Shown here in pieces: positions 11,219 to 22,018 of a DNA stretch of 64,000 bases (its first letter is position 1; every line of letters starts with the position of its first letter). The notes under the pieces are model-generated. The model was not told where the DNA came from. It searched no databases and saw only the letters and a list, made by a program, of their open reading frames with translations. The DNA is from an uncultured Aliivibrio sp. (GTDB lineage: Bacteria; Pseudomonadota; Gammaproteobacteria; Enterobacterales; Vibrionaceae), in assembly GCF_946479765.1 (NCBI RefSeq), contig NZ_CAMLHO010000010.1, positions 20,895 through 84,894 on the forward strand, written 5' to 3'. Position numbers and translations under genes: made by a program.

Positions 11219-12696
11219 GATAATAGTCCTAATAATGTCTGTGCACTTTCACGATCTGAATAATGAATCGTTTTACCTGCAAGCACTTGATAATCTTCAT
11301 GCCCTTTTCCTGCAAGTAGGATAATGTCTTTTTCATTCGCTTGAGATAATGCAAATTGACACGCTTCAAAGCGATCATGGACCACATGCACGGCGTCTGG
11401 TTTCAGCAATCCGGCTAACATATTTTTTATAATCAGAGCGGGATCTTCAGAGCGTGGGTTGTCATCACTTAAAATAATCACATCAGCTTGCTCTTCAGCA
11501 ATACGAGCCATCATAGGTCGCTTACCAGTATCTCTGTCGCCACCACAGCCAAAAATGCACCAAAGCTGACCTTCACAATGAACACGCAATGCTTGTAATG
11601 CTTTCTCAAGAGCATCCGGTGTATGCGCATAATCAACAACTACTTTCGCTTTGTCTTTTGCTGAGAACAATTCCATTCTGCCAATAACAGCACTCAGTTG
11701 TGAAGCTGATTGAGCAAGCTCTTTAATGTCATAACCAAGAGAAAGAAGTGTCGCGAAAGCAACCAATACATTACTGGCATTAAATGCGCCAATTAATGGT
11801 ACAGAAAGCTCTGCATCACCCCAATCAGAGGCTAATGTTAATTGAATCCCATTAGTAGAATAAGCAACAGAGGTAGCAAATACTTTTTGACCTGAATGAC
11901 CAACTAGTTGCTCTTCATTTAGTGATACACCGACAGCCTGAGGTAACTCTTTTAACCAAGAGAGCCCAATAGCGTCATCTACATTTATAATTGAGTTCTT
12001 AGGCTGATGAGCGGTAAATAACAATTTTTTCGCTTCAGCGTAATTAGCCATAGTGCCATGATAATCAAGGTGGTCACGGCTTAAATTGGTAAAGACTGCC
12101 GCATCAAACGATAATGCATTGACTCGGCCTTGAACTAAACCATGAGAGGATATTTCTAACGCCGTAAGTTCTGCGCCAATACTATCTAATTCACTTAGTG
12201 TTTGTTGAATTTCAAGCGGGCTGCCCGTGGTATTTAACGCAGGTTTCAGATCCGTCAATAGACCATTACCAGTCGTACCCATTACACCTGCCGGCGTATT
12301 TAGTAACGTTGCCCACTGCGCAATAATCTGAGAAATCGTTGTTTTACCATTGGTACCAGTAATACCAACTAATTTCATTTCTCGCTTATCAGCGTGATAA
12401 AAATGACCAGCAATAGCACTTAGTTTTTCGGATAGGGAGTCAATGTAAACAACAATGGCACCTTCAATTGTCGTAACGGTTCCCGCTATATTTTCATCAT
12501 CAGCTTCCGCTACAATTGCAACTGCACCTTTTGTTATTGCCAAGGGGATGAATTGTCGCCCATCAACAGCATGACCTTTAACTGCGATAAAAAGACAGCC
12601 AGAAGACACATTACGACTGTCCAGTGTCATCGATGAAATTGCCACAGATTGAGTTAATTCACACCAAGGCAACAGTAATTCAGATAACTGCATCAT
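11215..12696 (-). CDS. murE: UDP-MurNAc-L-Ala-D-Glu--meso-diaminopimelate ligase
   Basis: MurE adds the third stem-peptide residue. Here it should be meso-diaminopimelate, because the specificity motif DNPR (in SDDNPRSEDP, near residue 408) is intact. The P-loop GTNGKTT lies at 114-120 and MTLDSRNV near residue 24 belongs to the UDP-binding domain. Three start codons follow one another (GTG, ATG, ATG); the first ATG stands at a normal distance from AGGAAA and is used here, giving 493 residues. It overlaps murF by 4 bp. Confidence 0.97.
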   Translation of the reverse strand: MMQLSELLLPWCELTQSVAISSMTLDSRNVSSGCLFIAVKGHAVDGRQFIPLAITKGAVAIVAEADDENIAGTVTTIEGAIVVYIDSLSEKLSAIAGHFYHADKREMKLVGITGTNGKTTISQIIAQWATLLNTPAGVMGTTGNGLLTDLKPALNTTGSPLEIQQTLSELDSIGAELTALEISSHGLVQGRVNALSFDAAVFTNLSRDHLDYHGTMANYAEAKKLLFTAHQPKNSIINVDDAIGLSWLKELPQAVGVSLNEEQLVGHSGQKVFATSVAYSTNGIQLTLASDWGDAELSVPLIGAFNASNVLVAFATLLSLGYDIKELAQSASQLSAVIGRMELFSAKDKAKVVVDYAHTPDALEKALQALRVHCEGQLWCIFGCGGDRDTGKRPMMARIAEEQADVIILSDDNPRSEDPALIIKNMLAGLLKPDAVHVVHDRFEACQFALSQANEKDIILLAGKGHEDYQVLAGKTIHYSDRESAQTLLGLLS

Positions 12697-12703
12697 CACT
12701 TTC

Positions 12704-14443
12704 CTAATTCAATACATCAATTTGTTTTACGGTACTTTCGTCTGGCGCCACATTAAGAATTTGCAAAGCGTCTTTCATTATCTGCCCAAAAATAGGCGCG
12801 GCAACTTGGCCTGCGTAATACTCATCACCTTGTGGCTGGTTCACAATAGTCACCAATGCAATACGTGGGTTACTAACAGGAGCAACCCCTGCTGTCACAG
12901 TCATGTATTCATCGCTGTAACCACCACGAACCGCTTTACGTGAAGTACCCGTTTTAGCCGCCACTCGATAGCCAGGAACCGCTGCTTTTGTTGCCGTGCC
13001 TCCCGGTTGAGTTACGGTTTCCATCATTTCTAACACAGCTTTCGCGTGCTGACGATTAACGACTTGCTTACCAGGCGTTGGGCCGGTTGTTTTTAAAATA
13101 GACAACGGACGATATTCACCATAAGCGCCCAATGTCGCATAAGCATGAGCTAACTGAATTGGAGTAACCGAAAGACCATAACCAAACGCAAGCGTTGCTA
13201 TTTCAAAATCAGACCAACGACGGCGATCAGGAAAAATACCGGTTGCTTCACCAATCAAATTTAAGCCAGAAGGATCCGCAAGACCAACCGCACTGTATTC
13301 AGCCAATAGTTCTTGTAAGGGCATATTTAACGCCAAGTGCGCCACACCAATATTACTCGATTTCTTTAATATCGTTGTTAAATCAGCTTTACCTATTTTA
13401 GAGCCATCACGAACACGGCTACCACCAATTCGCATGATGCCATTACCCGTATCTATGATAGTGTTTAAATTTGCGGTCCCACCATCTAAAGCCGCTAATA
13501 CGACAAAAGGTTTAACCGTTGATCCTGGCTCTAACGTATCGGTAATAACACGATTTCGCATTCTAAAGCTTTGTAATTGATCTCGGTTGTTTGGGTTATA
13601 CGAAGGTGCATTAACCATAGCTAACACTTCACCCGTTTTAATATCAATCATCACAACCGAACCTGACATTGCACGATAATCTGCAACGGCTTGTTTAATT
13701 GCTCGATAAGCTATCGCTTGTAAGCGCTGATCAATACTAAGAGTAAGGGGTTTTCCTTCTTGTTTTTCTTTTAACGAAATATTTTCAACGACTCGACCAT
13801 AGCGGTCTTTTCGAACGGTTCGTCGACCAGGTTCACCCGTTAACCAACCATCATAACTACTTTCAATACCCTCTAAGCCACGGCTATCAATTCCTGTCAC
13901 ACCGATAACGTGCGCACTGATCTCACCACTTGGGTAATAACGACGTGATTCTGCTTTTAAACCGATCCCTGCTAGTTTCAGTTTTTTAATGTAAGCAGCC
14001 ACTGCTGGTGATATTTGACGCTGTAAATAAATGAAACGACGCTTTTTATTTTTTTCAATTTTAGATAATAACTCTTTTCGCTTAAGCCCTAATACATCAG
14101 CCAAAGCATACCAACGCTCAATTTCAACTAATCCACCCGCTTTATAGATAGCCACCGGATCAGCCCAAACCGCATCAACCGGAACACTCACCGCCAATTG
14201 CTCATTATTACGATCAGAAATAATACCACGAGCAGAAGGAAGCGCTTTAACTCGAATAGAACGCATATCCCCTTGTTTTATAAGATTATCCGGCTCAATA
14301 ACTTGGATGTAAGCAGCCCTAGCAATTAGAATTGCTAATGCAAGAAAAACAAAGAAAACAATAACGCCAAAGCGCCACTGAATGAGAGTCGGTGGCGCTT
14401 TGGTTATGCGTTTATTATTTTTTTTTCTATTTGGTAATTTCAT
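12704..14443 (-). CDS. ftsI: Septal peptidoglycan transpeptidase FtsI (PBP3)
   Basis: FtsI crosslinks septal peptidoglycan and works as a pair with FtsW. The 579-residue class B penicillin-binding protein has a basic cytoplasmic tail, one membrane helix at about 25-45, a pedestal domain (RGIISDRNNEQLAVS) and the transpeptidase domain. The catalytic motifs are complete: S308-T-V-K311, S362-S-N364 and K497-T-G-T. It overlaps ftsL by 4 bp and ends 7 bp before murE. Confidence 0.98.
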   Translation of the reverse strand: MKLPNRKKNNKRITKAPPTLIQWRFGVIVFFVFLALAILIARAAYIQVIEPDNLIKQGDMRSIRVKALPSARGIISDRNNEQLAVSVPVDAVWADPVAIYKAGGLVEIERWYALADVLGLKRKELLSKIEKNKKRRFIYLQRQISPAVAAYIKKLKLAGIGLKAESRRYYPSGEISAHVIGVTGIDSRGLEGIESSYDGWLTGEPGRRTVRKDRYGRVVENISLKEKQEGKPLTLSIDQRLQAIAYRAIKQAVADYRAMSGSVVMIDIKTGEVLAMVNAPSYNPNNRDQLQSFRMRNRVITDTLEPGSTVKPFVVLAALDGGTANLNTIIDTGNGIMRIGGSRVRDGSKIGKADLTTILKKSSNIGVAHLALNMPLQELLAEYSAVGLADPSGLNLIGEATGIFPDRRRWSDFEIATLAFGYGLSVTPIQLAHAYATLGAYGEYRPLSILKTTGPTPGKQVVNRQHAKAVLEMMETVTQPGGTATKAAVPGYRVAAKTGTSRKAVRGGYSDEYMTVTAGVAPVSNPRIALVTIVNQPQGDEYYAGQVAAPIFGQIMKDALQILNVAPDESTVKQIDVLN

Positions 14444-14766
14444 CGTAATTTAATTATAACTTCTTTATCCGGTGCCGGTCGTTCCATATTGAGTTCATCG
14501 ACAGAGCGAGATTGCACTCGACTGTGTTCCGCTAATGCACTCTCTTCTAAAATCAAATTACGCCACTCACCATCTAAAATGTCTTTTTCAAGCAATAAGT
14601 TTTCTCTTTGCACGGCCATTTGACGCGTATTATGTGTCGCTAATACCACGCCTATCGCGCTGATAAAAGTGCAAATTAATAAAATTGTATGAAGGCGACC
14701 TACACCCAAAAGGTCTAGGCCAATCATCTTTGTTAAATTAGACGATGAAGGGGAATTTTGACTCAT
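14440..14766 (-). CDS. ftsL: Cell division protein FtsL
   Basis: FtsL is a small bitopic protein that forms a complex with FtsB and FtsQ and activates FtsWI. The 108-residue product has a short cytoplasmic tail, one membrane helix at about residues 25-44 ([20 protein letters not shown]), and a periplasmic helical region with heptad-like spacing (about 50-90) suited to a coiled coil. FtsL sequences are weakly conserved, so the call leans on length, topology and the 4-bp overlaps with rsmH and ftsI. Confidence 0.93.
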   Translation of the reverse strand: MSQNSPSSSNLTKMIGLDLLGVGRLHTILLICTFISAIGVVLATHNTRQMAVQRENLLLEKDILDGEWRNLILEESALAEHSRVQSRSVDELNMERPAPDKEVIIKLR

Positions 14767-15713
14767 AAGCGCTCAGCGATACGTAGTACAGAACTACGTG
14801 AACGAATATTAACGTCAACTTCATTAACGGTTGGCTTAATGGCTTTACCAATAGGCTTCATTTTTGCACTGCCTAGTGCTTTAATTTGGTTTTCAGTCAA
14901 AGGGATACCATGAGGAACTTGTGGGCCTCTGCTTTCTTTTCGAATAAAATGCTTAACCATACGGTCTTCTAATGAATGAAAGCTAATCACAGACAAGCGT
15001 CCACCTTCAGCAAACACATCAAGAGCACCATTTAAGGCTGTATCAATTTCATCCAATTCACTATTAATATAAATACGGAATGCTTGGAAAGTACGAGTAG
15101 CAGGGTGTTTTTTCTCTTTAAAATTCTTAGGCGCTACATCAGAAATTAATTTAGCTAGCTGTCCAGTACGAGTTAACGGCTCATTCTCTTCGTTATCACG
15201 ATAAGCAACAATACCTTTAGCAATGCGCCATGCATGCTTGTCTTCGCCAAACTCACGAATAACCCAAGTAATATCTTCAACATCGGCAGTCAATAACCAT
15301 TGAGACACTGGCATTCCTGATGTCGGGTCCATACGCATATCTAATGGACCATCTTTCATGAAACTAAAGCCACGGTCTGCATCATCGAGCTGTGGTGATG
15401 ACACACCTAAATCAAGCAAAACACCATCAATTTTCCCTACTAAATCTAACTCTTCAACATATCCTTTTAGACCAGAGAATGGCCCATGAATGATATTGAA
15501 TCGAGGGTCGGTAATCGTTTTAGCTTCAGCGATTGCTTGAGGATCACGGTCAATACTGTACAAACGTCCGTTTTCACCTAATTGAGATAAAATTTGACGA
15601 CTATGACCACCGCGACCAAAAGTACCATCAATATAGATACCATCAGGTTTAATCGCTAAACCATCAATAGATTCATGAAGAAGAACGGATACGTGTTGAA
15701 ATTGTTCAGACAT
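14763..15713 (-). CDS. rsmH: 16S rRNA (cytosine-1402-N4)-methyltransferase
   Basis: RsmH (formerly MraW) methylates N4 of C1402 in the decoding centre of 16S rRNA; RsmI, encoded 633 bp upstream in this window, methylates the ribose of the same nucleotide. The 316-residue protein shows the SAM site [14 protein letters not shown] near residue 29, [12 protein letters not shown], and the C-terminal [10 protein letters not shown]. It is the first gene of the dcw run; no mraZ precedes it. The Shine-Dalgarno is weak (GGTAGT about 14 nt upstream). Confidence 0.97.
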   Translation of the reverse strand: MSEQFQHVSVLLHESIDGLAIKPDGIYIDGTFGRGGHSRQILSQLGENGRLYSIDRDPQAIAEAKTITDPRFNIIHGPFSGLKGYVEELDLVGKIDGVLLDLGVSSPQLDDADRGFSFMKDGPLDMRMDPTSGMPVSQWLLTADVEDITWVIREFGEDKHAWRIAKGIVAYRDNEENEPLTRTGQLAKLISDVAPKNFKEKKHPATRTFQAFRIYINSELDEIDTALNGALDVFAEGGRLSVISFHSLEDRMVKHFIRKESRGPQVPHGIPLTENQIKALGSAKMKPIGKAIKPTVNEVDVNIRSRSSVLRIAERL

Positions 15714-15839
15714 AGTGAGTATTTACTACCGTAATAATGAGAATAAGCGACTGAATTTTAGCTAGAAGTGTAAACTAAAAATACAGTGGTGTGTGTCAAA
15801 TTAGTGATAATTCTAAACCAATGTAGCAGAAAGCACAAA

Positions 15840-15877
15840 GCCCACCATAAGACTACCGAAATAGTTCTATGGTGGGC
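15840..15877 (-). terminator. Terminator of the RNase P RNA gene
   Basis: On the minus strand GCCCACCATA pairs perfectly with TATGGTGGGC, with further pairing inside. The stem follows the rnpB 3' end directly. The trailing T-run is short and broken, so termination may be partial and transcription could read into rsmH. Confidence 0.75.
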
Positions 15878-15883
15878 TAAGTT

Positions 15884-16290
<407 letters not shown>

Positions 16291-16297
16291 AAAGCGA

Positions 16298-16325
16298 ATG
16301 ATATAAGAGTCAGTAATAACTTACC
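16298..16325 (-). promoter_or_regulatory. Probable rnpB promoter region
   Basis: On the minus strand TATCAT stands 7 nt before the inferred RNA 5' end, and a weak -35 (TGGTAA) lies 17 bp upstream. Position and spacing support it; the -35 matches the consensus at only three positions. Confidence 0.4.
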
Positions 16326-16345
16326 ACCCCTTTTTCTCTATATCT

Positions 16346-17209
16346 TTAATCTAAATGCTCTAAACCCCATTTATATAGGGCATTTTTCTTCACGCCATGT
16401 ATTTCAGCCGCCATTGCTGCTGCTTTTTTAAGCGGAAGCTCTTTTACAAGAATTGAGACCGAGCGTGTTGCTTCAAACGGAAGTTCATCTTTCGCTTCAC
16501 TTCTGAAGCCATGAATGAGCAAAACCATTTCTCCGCGCTTACGATTATCGTCTTCTTTTACCCAATCAATCAATTCACCTAATGGCGCGCCATGAATGGT
16601 TTCATATCTTTTGGTTAATTCACGAGCCAAAACCACGTGTCTTTCAGCACCAAGAACCGTCAGCATATCATCCAGAGAATCCATAATACGATGAGGAGAC
16701 TCGTAGAAAATACAGGTACGTTCAGCATGAGCTATTTCTTCAAACTTATCACGACGTCCTTTACTCTTTGGCGGTAAAAAGCCTTCAAAGCTAAAACGGT
16801 CAGAAGGTAAGCCAGCAGCTGATAACGCGGTGATCACCGCACAAGCACCAGGTAATGGAACAACATTGACATTTGCTTGACGACAACGATTCACCAAATG
16901 GTAACCTGGATCACTAATTAACGGTGTTCCCGCATCTGAGACAAGAGCAATAGATTGGCCTTGTTGTAATTTACTGATCAACAGGTCTGCTTTATGCTGT
17001 TCATTATGATCATGCAATGCAAATGTTTGACTAGAAATACCAAAGTGAGACAATAACTTGCCAGTATGTCGAGTATCTTCAGCAGCGATTAAGTCAACGG
17101 ACTTTAAAACCTCTAAAGCTCGCTGTGTTATATCTCCTAAATTACCGATTGGCGTAGGAACAATGTACAAAGTTGCAGTCTCTACCACAGATAAATTGTG
17201 ATCTGTCAT
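16346..17209 (-). CDS. rsmI: 16S rRNA (cytidine-1402-2'-O)-methyltransferase
   Basis: RsmI puts the 2'-O-methyl group on C1402 of 16S rRNA, partner to RsmH at the same nucleotide. The 287-residue protein begins its tetrapyrrole-methylase-like fold at [19 protein letters not shown] and has the SAM-binding stretch [19 protein letters not shown] and the [17 protein letters not shown] loop. The frame is open further upstream (to 17269), but the ATG at 17209 matches the family length and has AGAAGAG upstream. It is divergent from lpoA and ends 55 bp before the rnpB start. Confidence 0.95.
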   Translation of the reverse strand: MTDHNLSVVETATLYIVPTPIGNLGDITQRALEVLKSVDLIAAEDTRHTGKLLSHFGISSQTFALHDHNEQHKADLLISKLQQGQSIALVSDAGTPLISDPGYHLVNRCRQANVNVVPLPGACAVITALSAAGLPSDRFSFEGFLPPKSKGRRDKFEEIAHAERTCIFYESPHRIMDSLDDMLTVLGAERHVVLARELTKRYETIHGAPLGELIDWVKEDDNRKRGEMVLLIHGFRSEAKDELPFEATRSVSILVKELPLKKAAAMAAEIHGVKKNALYKWGLEHLD

Positions 17210-17345
17210 TTGTTTACTATCTCTTCTGCGATTAATATAGGGAATATGAGTAGACATCACTATAATCAAAATAATATTTTAGCTGTTCGGGTGATTAGCA
17301 TCCATAGTAACAACAGCCCTTTTAATTAGGACCAGTATATTACCC

Positions 17346-19157
17346 ATGGCAAATATGACCCTTAGAAAGAACAGTGTAACACGCCTTATTGCTCCTGTAG
17401 CCTTAGCGCTAACATTAGCCGCATGTTCAAGTTCACCAAAAGCGCCAGAACGCTTTGATATTACTCAAGCACCATCAGAAACCAGTTCTGCTTATATTTT
17501 AAAAGCAGATCAGCAACAAGGCACCCTACAAGCTGATTTCCTTATTATGGGGCTAAAAGCATCAGTGCAAGAACAAAACGTTGCACTGGCTAACAATTTG
17601 CTAACTCGATTATCAGCCTTACAACTATCACCCGCTCAAACCGCAGAAATGCAGCTGGGTCACGCAACATTATTAAAATCACAAAGTAACTATGATAAAG
17701 CACTGCAAGTTCTTGATTTTCAAGCTTGGTGGAAGTTAGACGACAGCCAATGGATACAATACTACAAACTTCGCCATGAACTGCATTTATTCAGTGGTAA
17801 TAACCTCAACGCAGCAAGAGAGCTAATTGCTCTGAATGCTTATACTGCTAATGACCAAAAACAACAACTATGGTCTCAAGTGTGGACTAATATATCGTCA
17901 TTAAATAGTGCTAACCTACAAGACATCAAATTAGATAAAAGTGAGACAAACTTGCATGGTTGGGTTCAATTAGCGACTTACCTAGACACCTTAAAACACT
18001 CACCAGCACGACTGCAAGAAGCCCTTAATGAATGGCTACAGGCAAATCCTACTCATCCAGCGGCAACTTATACACCACAAGAGATAGTAGATATTCTTGC
18101 TCTTGAGATCATACGCCCAGATAACGTGGCTCTACTTTTGCCTTTAACTGGACGTTTTGGTCCTCAAGCAATTCGGGCTCGAGATGGTTTTATTAATGCA
18201 ATGATGGAAGATAAAGAACGTGGTGAATTTACCAAGTTCAAAATCATTGATACTGAAGCAACACCAATGGCAGATATCTTGGCAACCTTACAACAAGAAG
18301 ATATTCAATTTGTGGTCGGCCCGCTTCTTCGCAGTAAAATAGAAGAATTTCAATCCTTAAATGACACTGATATTGCTCAACTGGCACTAAATATTCCAAG
18401 TGAAATCAATACAGATAAAAATAGCTGTTACTTCACGCTTTCACCTGAGCAGGAAGCAGAGCAAGCAGCGATTCATTTATTTGAACAAGGACATAAACAT
18501 CCTCTATTTCTTGCGCCACAAGGAACAATGGGTGAACGCCTTAGCCAAGCATTTAGCGATAAATGGTATCAACTAACCGCGAAAAAGCCTTCGATTAGCT
18601 ACTTTGGTAAAAAATCGCAATTGCAGCAAAAAATAAACAGTGTCTTTGGTATTGAAAGCAGCCAAGCTCGTATTTATCAAATGAACGCATTAACTAACAT
18701 AGAATTAGAATCTCAGCCTCGTAGCCGTCGAGATATTGATGCGGTTTACATGGTAGCGAGAAGCAGCGAATTAGTTCTGTTAAAACCCTTCATTGATGTC
18801 GCTATCAATCCTGGGATTGCACCACCAAAACTGTATGCGAGCTCACGTAGCAACAGTGGTAGTCAGACTAAATTAGTCGAAATTCACGGTATTGAGTTCA
18901 GTGATATCCCATTACTAGTAAAAGAAGATCATAAGTTCAAAGCTCAATATGATGAACTTTGGCCAAAAAGCAGCAATGGCGAAATCCGCCTGCATGCATT
19001 AGGTATGGATGCTTACCAATTAATTGTCGAGTTACCTCAGATGAAAGCGGTAGATAATTACCATATGCAAGGAAAAACAGGTGAACTTAGCATTAATCAA
19101 GAGTGTGTTATTCAACGACAAATGAGTTGGGCTGTTCATGGAGACGAAACAGAATAA
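17346..19157 (+). CDS. lpoA: Penicillin-binding protein activator LpoA
   Basis: LpoA is an outer-membrane lipoprotein that reaches through the periplasm to activate the peptidoglycan synthase PBP1a. The 603-residue precursor has a lipoprotein signal peptide with lipobox LAAC (Cys27). It continues with an N-terminal helical TPR-like domain (about 40-250) and a C-terminal domain resembling periplasmic binding proteins that starts near NVALLLPLTGRFG. It is divergent from rsmI, as in E. coli, and its end overlaps yraN by 20 bp. An ATG three codons in is an alternative start. Confidence 0.96.
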   Translation: MANMTLRKNSVTRLIAPVALALTLAACSSSPKAPERFDITQAPSETSSAYILKADQQQGTLQADFLIMGLKASVQEQNVALANNLLTRLSALQLSPAQTAEMQLGHATLLKSQSNYDKALQVLDFQAWWKLDDSQWIQYYKLRHELHLFSGNNLNAARELIALNAYTANDQKQQLWSQVWTNISSLNSANLQDIKLDKSETNLHGWVQLATYLDTLKHSPARLQEALNEWLQANPTHPAATYTPQEIVDILALEIIRPDNVALLLPLTGRFGPQAIRARDGFINAMMEDKERGEFTKFKIIDTEATPMADILATLQQEDIQFVVGPLLRSKIEEFQSLNDTDIAQLALNIPSEINTDKNSCYFTLSPEQEAEQAAIHLFEQGHKHPLFLAPQGTMGERLSQAFSDKWYQLTAKKPSISYFGKKSQLQQKINSVFGIESSQARIYQMNALTNIELESQPRSRRDIDAVYMVARSSELVLLKPFIDVAINPGIAPPKLYASSRSNSGSQTKLVEIHGIEFSDIPLLVKEDHKFKAQYDELWPKSSNGEIRLHALGMDAYQLIVELPQMKAVDNYHMQGKTGELSINQECVIQRQMSWAVHGDETE

Positions 19158-19509
19158 GCGCGCCAAAGGTGAATATTATGAGTTGGTGGCTCAGCGTTAT
19201 TTAGAGCAACACCAACTCACATTTATTCAACGTAATTTCTATTCGAAAACTGGAGAGCTCGATCTCATCATGCGAGATCGAGATACCTTTGTTTTTGTCG
19301 AAGTAAAATATCGCAACACTTCAAATTACGGTTCCGCGCAAGAAATGGTAACATGGAAGAAACAGCGCAAATTACAGCGAACCGCTCTCTTTTGGCTCAT
19401 GAAAAATGGGCTCTCTGTTGAACATACATCTTTTAGATTTGATGTAGTTGCTATCCATTCTCAAGGTGAGGAGATCAACTGGATCAAAAATGCAATTGTT
19501 GAAGGGTAA
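19138..19509 (+). CDS. yraN: UPF0102 family protein YraN
   Basis: This 123-residue protein belongs to the UPF0102 family, which has a restriction-endonuclease-like fold; its cellular role is not established. Visible nuclease-type residues are E and D in GELDLIMRD and the E-x-K in FVFVEVKYR, with a Gln/Arg-rich helix following (KKQRKLQRTALFWL). It starts inside the last codons of lpoA and ends 3 bp before diaA, so it is translated within the lpoA-yraN-diaA-dolP operon. The order is the same in E. coli. Confidence 0.93.
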   Translation: METKQNKRAKGEYYELVAQRYLEQHQLTFIQRNFYSKTGELDLIMRDRDTFVFVEVKYRNTSNYGSAQEMVTWKKQRKLQRTALFWLMKNGLSVEHTSFRFDVVAIHSQGEEINWIKNAIVEG

Positions 19510-20103
<594 letters not shown>

Positions 20104-20107
20104 TACT

Positions 20108-20695
20108 ATGAAATTAATAAAACTAAGTGCTCTTTTTCTTTCTGTCGTTTTATTGCAAGGGTGTGCTGGCTTATTTATTGCTGGGGCTGCGACAACGGCT
20201 TCTGTCGCGACTGATAACCGTACGATAAAAGAACAACTATCTGATAAAAACTTATCTTTAGAAGCAACAGGATTAGTGAATAAATCCCCTTTCCAATACA
20301 ACATGCGAGTAAATGCAGTAACTTATAATGGTAAAATCCTGCTAATCGGACAAGCTAAAGACACTCAAATAAATCAAATGTTTGAGAAACAAATTAAAAA
20401 GATGAAGGGGATTAATACCGTTTATAACCAAATTCGTATTCGCCCCTTGTTAACCTTTACACAAATTAATAATGATAGCTGGATAACCACAAAGGTAAAA
20501 TCTTCATTATTAGCAAAATCAGAATTAAATGGAATAAAAATCAGTGTGTTTACTGAAGCTGAAGAGGTTTTCCTTGTCGGCTTTGTGACTGAAGAGCAAG
20601 GAGATCTTGCTACAGAGGTCGCTCGTAATATAACCGGCGTAAAAGGGGTTATTAAAGTCTTTGAGTATGGTCAAGGCGGCGGCGTCGACAAATAA
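20108..20695 (+). CDS. dolP: Outer-membrane lipoprotein DolP, two BON domains
   Basis: DolP (formerly YraP) supports outer-membrane integrity and the BAM machinery and concentrates at division sites. The 195-residue precursor has a lipoprotein signal with LLQGC (Cys19). Two BON domains follow (about 45-115 and 125-190), the second containing NDSWITTKVKSSLLAKSEL and EVFLVGFVTEEQ. The frame is open 13 codons further upstream, inside diaA, but the ATG at 20108 gives a proper signal peptide. It lies 4 bp after diaA. Confidence 0.94.
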   Translation: MKLIKLSALFLSVVLLQGCAGLFIAGAATTASVATDNRTIKEQLSDKNLSLEATGLVNKSPFQYNMRVNAVTYNGKILLIGQAKDTQINQMFEKQIKKMKGINTVYNQIRIRPLLTFTQINNDSWITTKVKSSLLAKSELNGIKISVFTEAEEVFLVGFVTEEQGDLATEVARNITGVKGVIKVFEYGQGGGVDK

Positions 20696-20723
20696 CCTAT
20701 TGAGTTATCAATATTGTTCCAAT

Positions 20724-20753
20724 AAAAAAGCCTGCACAAAATGCAGGCTTTTT
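20724..20753. terminator. Bidirectional terminator between dolP and sspB
   Basis: AAAAAAGCCTGCA, a five-base loop, and TGCAGGCTTTTT form a perfect stem flanked by A and T runs. It can serve dolP on the plus strand and sspB on the minus strand. Confidence 0.9.
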
Positions 20754-20777
20754 AATATGATAGATTTAATAGCTAAA

Positions 20778-21239
20778 CTATTTAACTACTCGTAAACTTG
20801 GACGGCCAGTTGGTCGTGGTAAGTCTGGTTTTTCATCTGACGAAGACATTTCTTCTGAAACAGACGTTAATGTCTCTTCTTCAAAGATACCATCATCAGA
20901 ACTCAACTCATAAGCATCTTCTGGTTCAAACATAGTTCCTGCACCGTTTTCACGTGCATAGATAGCTTGAATTGCATAAAGCGGAAGAATCAACGAATGT
21001 GGGCGACCACCAAAACGAGCATTAAATGTTACCGCTTCATTACCCATTTCTAGATTACCAACAGAGTGTGGTGCAACGTTTAAAACGATTTGACCATCTT
21101 CAATAAACTCTTCAGGTACTCGAACTCCATTCATTGTTGCATCAACAACAAGATGTGGAGTTAACTCATTATCTACAATCCATTCATAGAATGCTCGTAA
21201 CAAGTATGGGCGACGCGGCATCATTGAACTCATATCCAT
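20778..21239 (-). CDS. sspB: ClpXP adaptor SspB
   Basis: SspB delivers ssrA-tagged proteins, and RseA fragments in the sigma-E pathway, to the ClpXP protease. The 153-residue protein has the conserved N-terminal ssrA-binding domain (RRPYLLRAFYEWI, FNARFGG, IYARENGAGTMFEP). An acidic flexible linker leads to the C-terminal ClpX-binding peptide PSLRVVK. It starts 1 bp after sspA in a two-gene operon. DegS, which starts the same RseA proteolysis, is also encoded in this window. Confidence 0.97.
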   Translation of the reverse strand: MDMSSMMPRRPYLLRAFYEWIVDNELTPHLVVDATMNGVRVPEEFIEDGQIVLNVAPHSVGNLEMGNEAVTFNARFGGRPHSLILPLYAIQAIYARENGAGTMFEPEDAYELSSDDGIFEEETLTSVSEEMSSSDEKPDLPRPTGRPSLRVVK

Positions 21240-21240
21240 A

Positions 21241-21876
21241 CTAGTTTGTTAAACGTAGTTCACGTTCAGCTTCAGTTAACGAAGCTAGGAACGAATCACG
21301 TTCAAACACACGGTTCATGTAAATTTTTAGTTCTTTAGCGCCTGGGCCTGATAACTCAATACCCATAGACGGTAAACGCCACAATAACGGAGTTAAGTAA
21401 CAGTCAACTAAGCTAAACTCATCACTCATGAAATAAGTATATTCAGCAAAGATTGGACCTAGCATTAGTAAATCATTACGTAACTTAGCACGAGCAGCTT
21501 CTGATTCTTCAAAAGAACCTTTAACTACTTTCTCTGCTAATGAATACCAGTTAGTCTCTACACGGTGCATCATCAAACGGCTGTTACCACGAGCTACAGG
21601 GTAAACAGGCATCAATGGTGGATGAGGAAAACGCTCATCTAGATATTCCATAATGATATTTGAGTTGTATAGAGCAAGCTCACGATCAACTAGTGTAGGT
21701 ACAGTTTTGTAAGGGTTTAATTCTACAAGTTCTGCAGGTAAGTTGGATGGATCAACCAATTCAACTTCAACACTTACTCCTTTTTCAGCAAGTACAATAC
21801 GTACTTGATGACTGTACATGTCAGAAGCGTCTGAAAAAAGCGTCATTACTGAGCGTTTGTTGGCAGCAACAGCCAT
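21241..21876 (-). CDS. sspA: Stringent starvation protein A
   Basis: SspA binds the sigma-70 RNA polymerase holoenzyme and changes promoter choice during starvation and stationary phase. The 211-residue product has a thioredoxin-like N-terminal GST fold (MTLFSDASDMYSHQVRIVLAEKG, PTLVDRELALYNSNIIMEYLDERFPHP is the matching region) and an all-helical C-terminal GST domain. It lacks glutathione-transferase catalytic residues, as usual for the family. A strong GGAGGG ribosome site precedes the ATG. It leads the sspA-sspB operon. Confidence 0.96.
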   Translation of the reverse strand: MAVAANKRSVMTLFSDASDMYSHQVRIVLAEKGVSVEVELVDPSNLPAELVELNPYKTVPTLVDRELALYNSNIIMEYLDERFPHPPLMPVYPVARGNSRLMMHRVETNWYSLAEKVVKGSFEESEAARAKLRNDLLMLGPIFAEYTYFMSDEFSLVDCYLTPLLWRLPSMGIELSGPGAKELKIYMNRVFERDSFLASLTEAERELRLTN

Positions 21877-21904
21877 TGAGCCCTCCGGTATTTATCTAGG
21901 AGCA

Positions 21905-21928
21905 AAAGCACCGTATCTGTGGTGCTTG
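21905..21928 (-). promoter_or_regulatory. Terminator-like hairpin in the sspA leader
   Basis: On the minus strand AGCACC, eight bases, then GGTGCT followed by TTTGCT lies about 30 nt before the sspA start. It resembles a weak intrinsic terminator and might attenuate or protect the transcript. Regulation is inferred only from structure. Confidence 0.4.
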
Positions 21929-21960
21929 TCATTACTATTCAATCTTAAATAGTAGTGACA

Positions 21961-21990
21961 CAAAAACAATGGAGGCAAAGCCTCCATTGC
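21961..21990 (-). terminator. Terminator of the petABC operon
   Basis: CAATGGAGGC, loop TTT, GCCTCCATTG and then TTTTTG read on the minus strand just after the petC stop. The stem is perfect and the T-run is good. Confidence 0.92.
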
Positions 21991-22018
21991 GTACAATTAA
22001 CGATCTAGAATATCACGA

